A stretch of 8,618 nucleotides of DNA from an uncultured Clostridium sp. Lineage in GTDB: Bacteria; Bacillota; Clostridia; Clostridiales; Clostridiaceae. Positions 6,352-8,618 of the stretch are shown here, piece after piece (the first letter of the stretch is position 1; every line of letters starts with the position of its first letter). The notes beneath the pieces were generated by a model. The model searched no databases, was not told where the DNA came from, and saw only the letters and a list, made by a program, of their open reading frames with translations. Where the stretch lies: NCBI RefSeq assembly GCF_934754925.1, contig NZ_CAKVJA010000066.1, positions 1 to 8,618 of the forward strand, read 5' to 3'. The translations under genes were made by a program, and so were the position numbers.

Positions 6352-6789
6352 TTAATTGTATACAGAAGGTGTATTTTGAGATTGCTGATATATAAAAGAG
6401 AAGTCATTTTTATTAATCCAGCCCCTACAATTATAAGTACTATCAATAGGTAAATTTACATAGAACCAAGTTTTATTATTTATAATAGCACTATCTAAAA
6501 TTTTGACTTCCATTTTTATATCTAATACTCTAATTTTAGGGGAATCTATAATGGGAGCTAAAAAAACGGTTGTATTATTATTAGTTATAGCTCTTGTAAC
6601 AGTAGGAGTTACAAATTCTACATTTATATTTTGATTTTTAGTTAAAGCGTTTCTATATTCATTTCTGATATTATTAAATTGATTAGAAGTTCTTAATATT
6701 CTTTTTTTTGCTATAGTTAATTTTTTTTCATAATAAAAATACATAAATATAATAATAAATATAAGTATTAAAAATATAAAGTATTTCAA
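6352..6789 (-). CDS. Membrane-anchored SH3-like domain protein
   Basis: A 145-aa protein, not a named family. Residues 2-19 form one very hydrophobic helix (FIFLILIFIIIFMYFYY), either an N-terminal anchor or an uncleaved signal; no lipobox or clear signal-peptidase site is seen. A charged helical linker follows (21-55). Residues about 72-133 then look like a bacterial SH3 domain: TTVFLAPIIDSPKI, a turn and strand VKIL, NNKTWFYVNL, and the closing CRGWINKNDF, matching the usual W..V...GWI pattern. Such domains bind peptidoglycan peptides or proteins outside the cell. The start is TTG, supported by GGAGG five bases upstream on the minus strand, so translation may be modest. It converges with the CPBP gene and diverges from tRNA-Phe. 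Confidence 0.82.
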   Translation of the reverse strand: MKYFIFLILIFIIIFMYFYYEKKLTIAKKRILRTSNQFNNIRNEYRNALTKNQNINVEFVTPTVTRAITNNNTTVFLAPIIDSPKIRVLDIKMEVKILDSAIINNKTWFYVNLPIDSTYNCRGWINKNDFSFIYQQSQNTPSVYN

Positions 6790-6883
6790 GGTTACCTCCA
6801 GAATAAATGTTATATAATATATTTATATTTAACTAGTAATAAAAAATAACCTTAATTTATTCATTATATTTATTAAGTAAGTT

Positions 6884-6922
6884 AAAAATAAATATATAAA
6901 AATATATAAAAATATATAAAAA
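6884..6922 (+). repeat. Helically phased A-tracts upstream of tRNA-Phe promoter
   Basis: Three exact copies of AATATATAAA (6891-6920) in tandem with period 10 place A5 tracts at 6898, 6908 and 6918; a further A5 lies at 6884. The last tract ends five bases before the -35 box. The array should bend the DNA and sits where an UP element would contact the RNA polymerase alpha C-terminal domains. Confidence 0.75.
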
Positions 6923-6926
6923 GTGT

Positions 6927-6955
6927 TTGACATAATATAAAATAATATGTATAAT
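6927..6955 (+). promoter_or_regulatory. Consensus promoter of tRNA-Phe
   Basis: Perfect TTGACA (6927-6932) and perfect TATAAT (6950-6955) with the ideal 17-base spacer. Transcription would begin around 6961-6963, a few bases before the mature tRNA 5' end at 6967. Confidence 0.95.
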
Positions 6956-6966
6956 GAAATTGTTAA

Positions 6967-7042
<76 letters not shown>

Positions 7043-7044
7043 GG

Positions 7045-7078
7045 AAAGCAACTTATTATAAGTAAGTTGCTTTTTTTT
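7045..7078 (+). terminator. Terminator after tRNA-Phe
   Basis: AAAGCAACTTA (7045-7055) pairs with TAAGTTGCTTT (7063-7073) around a seven-base loop, ending in a run of eight T (7071-7078). It begins three bases after CCA. Confidence 0.95.
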
Positions 7079-7112
7079 ATTGTAAAAAATTAATGAATTA
7101 AAGTAAATATTT

Positions 7113-7170
7113 AAGAGATTAATTTTAATGTTATAAAAGGTAATAATTAACTCTTTATAGAAAGAGATTA
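7113..7170 (+). promoter_or_regulatory. Three-segment alternative-pairing element
   Basis: AATTAACTCTT (7145-7155) can pair with upstream AAGAGATTAATT (7113-7124, one bulge). Its CTCTTT part (7151-7156) can instead pair with AAAGAG (7161-7166) across an ATAG loop. The sequence AAGAGATTA occurs at both flanks (7113-7121 and 7162-7170). Whether this is transcribed as a leader of the 68-aa gene is unknown. Confidence 0.3.
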
Positions 7171-7280
7171 TATAATATAAAATTAGATTATAAAAATTTC
7201 ATTTATTGTTAAGTTTAAATTAAGATATAATTAATAATTGGGGTATATAATTTATTTAAAGTTAAAAAGGGGGAAGAGGT

Positions 7281-7487
7281 ATGATAGAAAAAATAATACT
7301 TTCAGATAAGGAGTATGAATATTTGACTAAGGGGATAGCCCTTGGGGTTGGAATAGGAACTTTAATAGGATTATTATTAGAAAATGTTATTTTAGGATTT
7401 GCCTCAGGGGGAGTTATTGGAATTATTTTATCTTTTATATACTCATATTATAAGAAAACTAGAAAAAATAATAATTTAATAAGTTGA
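7281..7487 (+). CDS. 68-aa two-helix membrane protein, unknown function
   Basis: A small membrane protein that I do not assign to a family. After a short charged N-terminus (MIEKIILSDKEYEYLTK) come two hydrophobic helices, about 18-33 (glycine-spaced: GIALGVGIGTLIG) and 36-56 (VILGFASGGVIGIILSFIY), then a basic tail (YYKKTRKNNN). The GxxxG-like spacing suggests tight helix packing or oligomerisation, and the basic tail suggests a cytoplasmic C-terminus. A strong purine-rich SD (AAGGGGGAAGAGG, 7267-7279) precedes ATG. A weak promoter, TTAAGA (7220-7225) with TATATA (7244-7249), is possible. It ends at a terminator shared with ung, toward which it converges. Confidence 0.82.
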   Translation: MIEKIILSDKEYEYLTKGIALGVGIGTLIGLLLENVILGFASGGVIGIILSFIYSYYKKTRKNNNLIS

Positions 7488-7508
7488 ATTTATGTATTTA
7501 ATAAATAG

Positions 7509-7546
7509 AAAAGTTAGAACAAAGAAAAATGTTCTAACTTTTTTTT
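7509..7546. terminator. Bidirectional terminator between the 68-aa gene and ung
   Basis: A 13-pair stem, AAAAGTTAGAACA (7509-7521) with TGTTCTAACTTTT (7530-7542), and an eight-base loop. A plus-strand T-run follows to 7546. The T-run overlaps the ung stop codon (7545-7547), so one hairpin serves both convergent genes. Confidence 0.88.
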
Positions 7547-8222
7547 AGATATTCTCTATTTGCCAATCGATGGGGTCTTTATTAACGGAAATTAAAAAGT
7601 TATTAATTTTTGAAAATGGTTTACTTCCAAAAAAACCTCTAGATGCAGATAAAGGACTTGGATGAACAGATGTAAGAATCAAATGTTTTTTATTAGTAAT
7701 TAAGCATTTCTTTTTTATTGCATTATTGCCCCAAAGCAAAAATACAACAGGATCTTCTTTTTCATTAACTATAGAAATAATTCGATCAGTGAATATTTCC
7801 CAACCTATGCTTTTATGTGAATTTGCTTCACTAGCTCTAACAGTAAGAGAAGTATTTAAAAGTAACACTCCTTGATCTGCCCATTTTTTAAGATATCCAT
7901 TATTGGGAATATAACAACCTAAGTCAGAATGTAGTTCTTTAAATATATTTACTAATGAAGGTGGTATTTTTATACCAGGATTAACAGAAAAACTTAATCC
8001 ATGTGCTTGACCTGGTCCATGATATGGATCCTGACCAAGTATAACAACTTTTACATCCTTATAAGGGGTAAAGTGTAGAGCATTAAATATATCATATTTA
8101 TCAGGGTATATTGTTTTAGTTTTATATTCATTTGTTAAGAATTTTCTTAAAGTTTGATAATATTCTTTATTAAATTCATCATCTAACAGGTCTTTCCAAT
8201 CATTTTTTAATATATTTGTCAT
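7545..8222 (-). CDS. ung: Uracil-DNA glycosylase (family 1)
   Basis: A 225-aa enzyme of normal family length that removes uracil from DNA, starting base-excision repair of deaminated cytosine or misincorporated dUMP. Catalytic landmarks are intact: GQDPYHG (63-69) with water-activating Asp65, the uracil-pocket segment GLSFSV (75-80), LLLNTSLTV (120-128) with uracil-recognising Asn123, and HPSPLSASRGFFG (187-199) with His187 in the DNA-intercalation loop. A three-residue longer reading from GTG at 8231 is possible, but that GTG lies inside the SD (AGGAG, 8231-8235 on the minus strand). ATG 8222, eight bases from the SD, is the better start. It is monocistronic, with its promoter about 60 bases upstream, and lies divergent to the rRNA operon. 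Confidence 0.97.
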   Translation of the reverse strand: MTNILKNDWKDLLDDEFNKEYYQTLRKFLTNEYKTKTIYPDKYDIFNALHFTPYKDVKVVILGQDPYHGPGQAHGLSFSVNPGIKIPPSLVNIFKELHSDLGCYIPNNGYLKKWADQGVLLLNTSLTVRASEANSHKSIGWEIFTDRIISIVNEKEDPVVFLLWGNNAIKKKCLITNKKHLILTSVHPSPLSASRGFFGSKPFSKINNFLISVNKDPIDWQIENI

Positions 8223-8277
8223 TGTAATCACTCCTATTTAAATGTAGTTTTTTAATCTAATATATAAATATTAAATA

Positions 8278-8308
8278 ATTATAACACAAACGCTACCTAG
8301 TATATCAA
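8278..8308 (-). promoter_or_regulatory. Candidate promoter of ung
   Basis: On the minus strand a perfect TATAAT (8278-8283) is preceded by TGT, making an extended -10 (TGnTATAAT). TTGATA (8303-8308) serves as -35 with a long 19-base spacer. The start point would fall near 8271, about 49 bases before the ATG. Confidence 0.5.
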
Positions 8309-8522
8309 TAATAGAAAAATAGAGAAAAAATAAGAAAAAATAAGTAATATTAAGTATATTTGCATATAATAAATAAAAAATGATAATAATAAAAAAAGAA
8401 TAGTGATATTATAAATCTCGTCGCTGATGACAAAAACAAACAAAGCAAATGTTTGTTAGCAACAATGCGACAATGTAATTTCTCTAAAAATGATGAAAGT
8501 TAAAACTTTTCGAAAAAAGTTG
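8309..8522. other. AT-rich spacer with hairpin cluster upstream of rRNA promoter
   Basis: No gene is seen. 8309-8400 is nearly pure A/T. 8419-8471 holds inverted repeats: AACAAAC (8435-8441) with GTTTGTT (8451-8457), the overlapping TTGTT (8453-8457) with AACAA (8461-8465), and an outer GTCGC (8420-8424) with GCGAC (8467-8471). These could fold as alternatives in a P1 transcript. Confidence 0.45.
8404..8412 (+). promoter_or_regulatory. Possible upstream rRNA promoter P1 (extended -10)
   Basis: TGATATTAT has the form of an extended -10. It is followed seven bases later by GTCGC (8420-8424), much as the main promoter's -10 is followed six bases later by GTCGC. No good -35 is visible, so this is tentative. 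Confidence 0.3.
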
Positions 8523-8551
8523 TTGACAGTAGTCGGGAGAAATGATAAGAT
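8523..8551 (+). promoter_or_regulatory. Main promoter of the ribosomal RNA operon
   Basis: Perfect TTGACA (8523-8528), a 17-base spacer and TAAGAT (8546-8551), four of six matches to consensus. Just upstream is an AT-rich dyad (AACTTTT CGAA AAAAGTT, 8504-8521) in UP-element position. A strong -35 with a weaker -10 and G/purine start region is usual for rRNA promoters, which are tuned by initiating-nucleotide levels. Confidence 0.85.
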
Positions 8552-8618
8552 AAGGAAGTCGCTTCGGTGCGACAGAGTAAATGGTCTTTGAAAATTGAAC
8601 AGAATATAGTTAAAGTAA
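8552..8618 (+). ncRNA. rRNA operon leader with hairpin and boxA-like motif (16S beyond window)
   Basis: The early leader forms a small hairpin, GTCGC (8558-8562) with GCGAC (8569-8573), around TTCGGT. TGGTCTTTGAAA (8582-8593) is the boxA-like antitermination element found before Firmicute 16S genes; this segment usually also pairs with sequence after 16S to make the RNase III processing stem. The mature 16S start is not in the window, so the rRNA gene itself cannot be annotated. Confidence 0.82.

Noticed and set aside
6891..6920. Tandem 10-bp repeats as a CRISPR-like or mobile-element signature
   Set aside because: The units are only 10 bp, contiguous and pure A/T with no spacers. Phased A-tracts at a promoter explain them better.
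8223..8231. GTG start at 8231 giving a 228-aa Ung
   Set aside because: It overlaps the AGGAG ribosome-binding site. ATG 8222 has correct spacing.

Overview
The window looks like a chromosomal segment of a low-GC, spore-forming Firmicute, most likely Clostridium sensu stricto. This rests on the extreme AT richness, A/T-ending codon use, strong AGGAGG-type Shine-Dalgarno (SD) sites, a hairpin-plus-T-run terminator after almost every transcription unit, a rRNA leader ending in the TGGTCTTTGAAA boxA-like motif typical of Firmicutes, and protein families common in clostridia (EF-G-2, VanZ-like, stand-alone CinA C-terminal domain, CPBP). The species cannot be named from this sequence. No phage, insertion sequence, CRISPR or integration signature was seen.

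Layout. Bases 1-92: 3' part of tRNA-Ala(TGC) and its terminator. 93-1703: a 49-aa helical protein resembling the Spo0E-like family (374-523), a four-cysteine-pair zinc-ribbon/coiled-coil protein (622-1065) and a VanZ-like membrane protein (1108-1584), closed by a 15-bp terminator. 1704-4174: a long AT-rich leader and an EF-G-2 type GTPase gene. Its best start appears to be ATG 2024, overlapping the stop of an 11-codon leader ORF that owns the only good SD. 4286-4559: a 78-aa protein of unknown function. 4654-5219: the CinA C-terminal domain / PncC amidohydrolase. 5338-6288: a CPBP-family membrane protease, convergent with a minus-strand membrane-anchored SH3-like protein (6352-6789). 6927-7078: a stand-alone tRNA-Phe(GAA) with a perfect consensus promoter preceded by helically phased A-tracts. 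7281-7487: a 68-aa two-helix membrane protein, convergent with ung (uracil-DNA glycosylase, minus, 7545-8222). 8523-8618: the promoter and leader of a ribosomal RNA operon whose 16S gene starts beyond the window.

The genes are mostly independent housekeeping or accessory units rather than one pathway: translation (tRNA-Ala, tRNA-Phe, rRNA leader, EF-G-2), DNA repair (Ung), NAD-precursor salvage (PncC), envelope functions (VanZ-like, CPBP, SH3 protein) and small unknowns. I see no clear new multi-gene system. The observations most worth a second look are the leader-peptide and coupled-start arrangement of the EF-G-2 gene, the phased A-tracts at the tRNA-Phe promoter, a possible second rRNA promoter with a recurring leader motif, a three-segment alternative-pairing element at 7113-7170, two perfect palindromes in intergenic DNA, and several short genes of unknown function.
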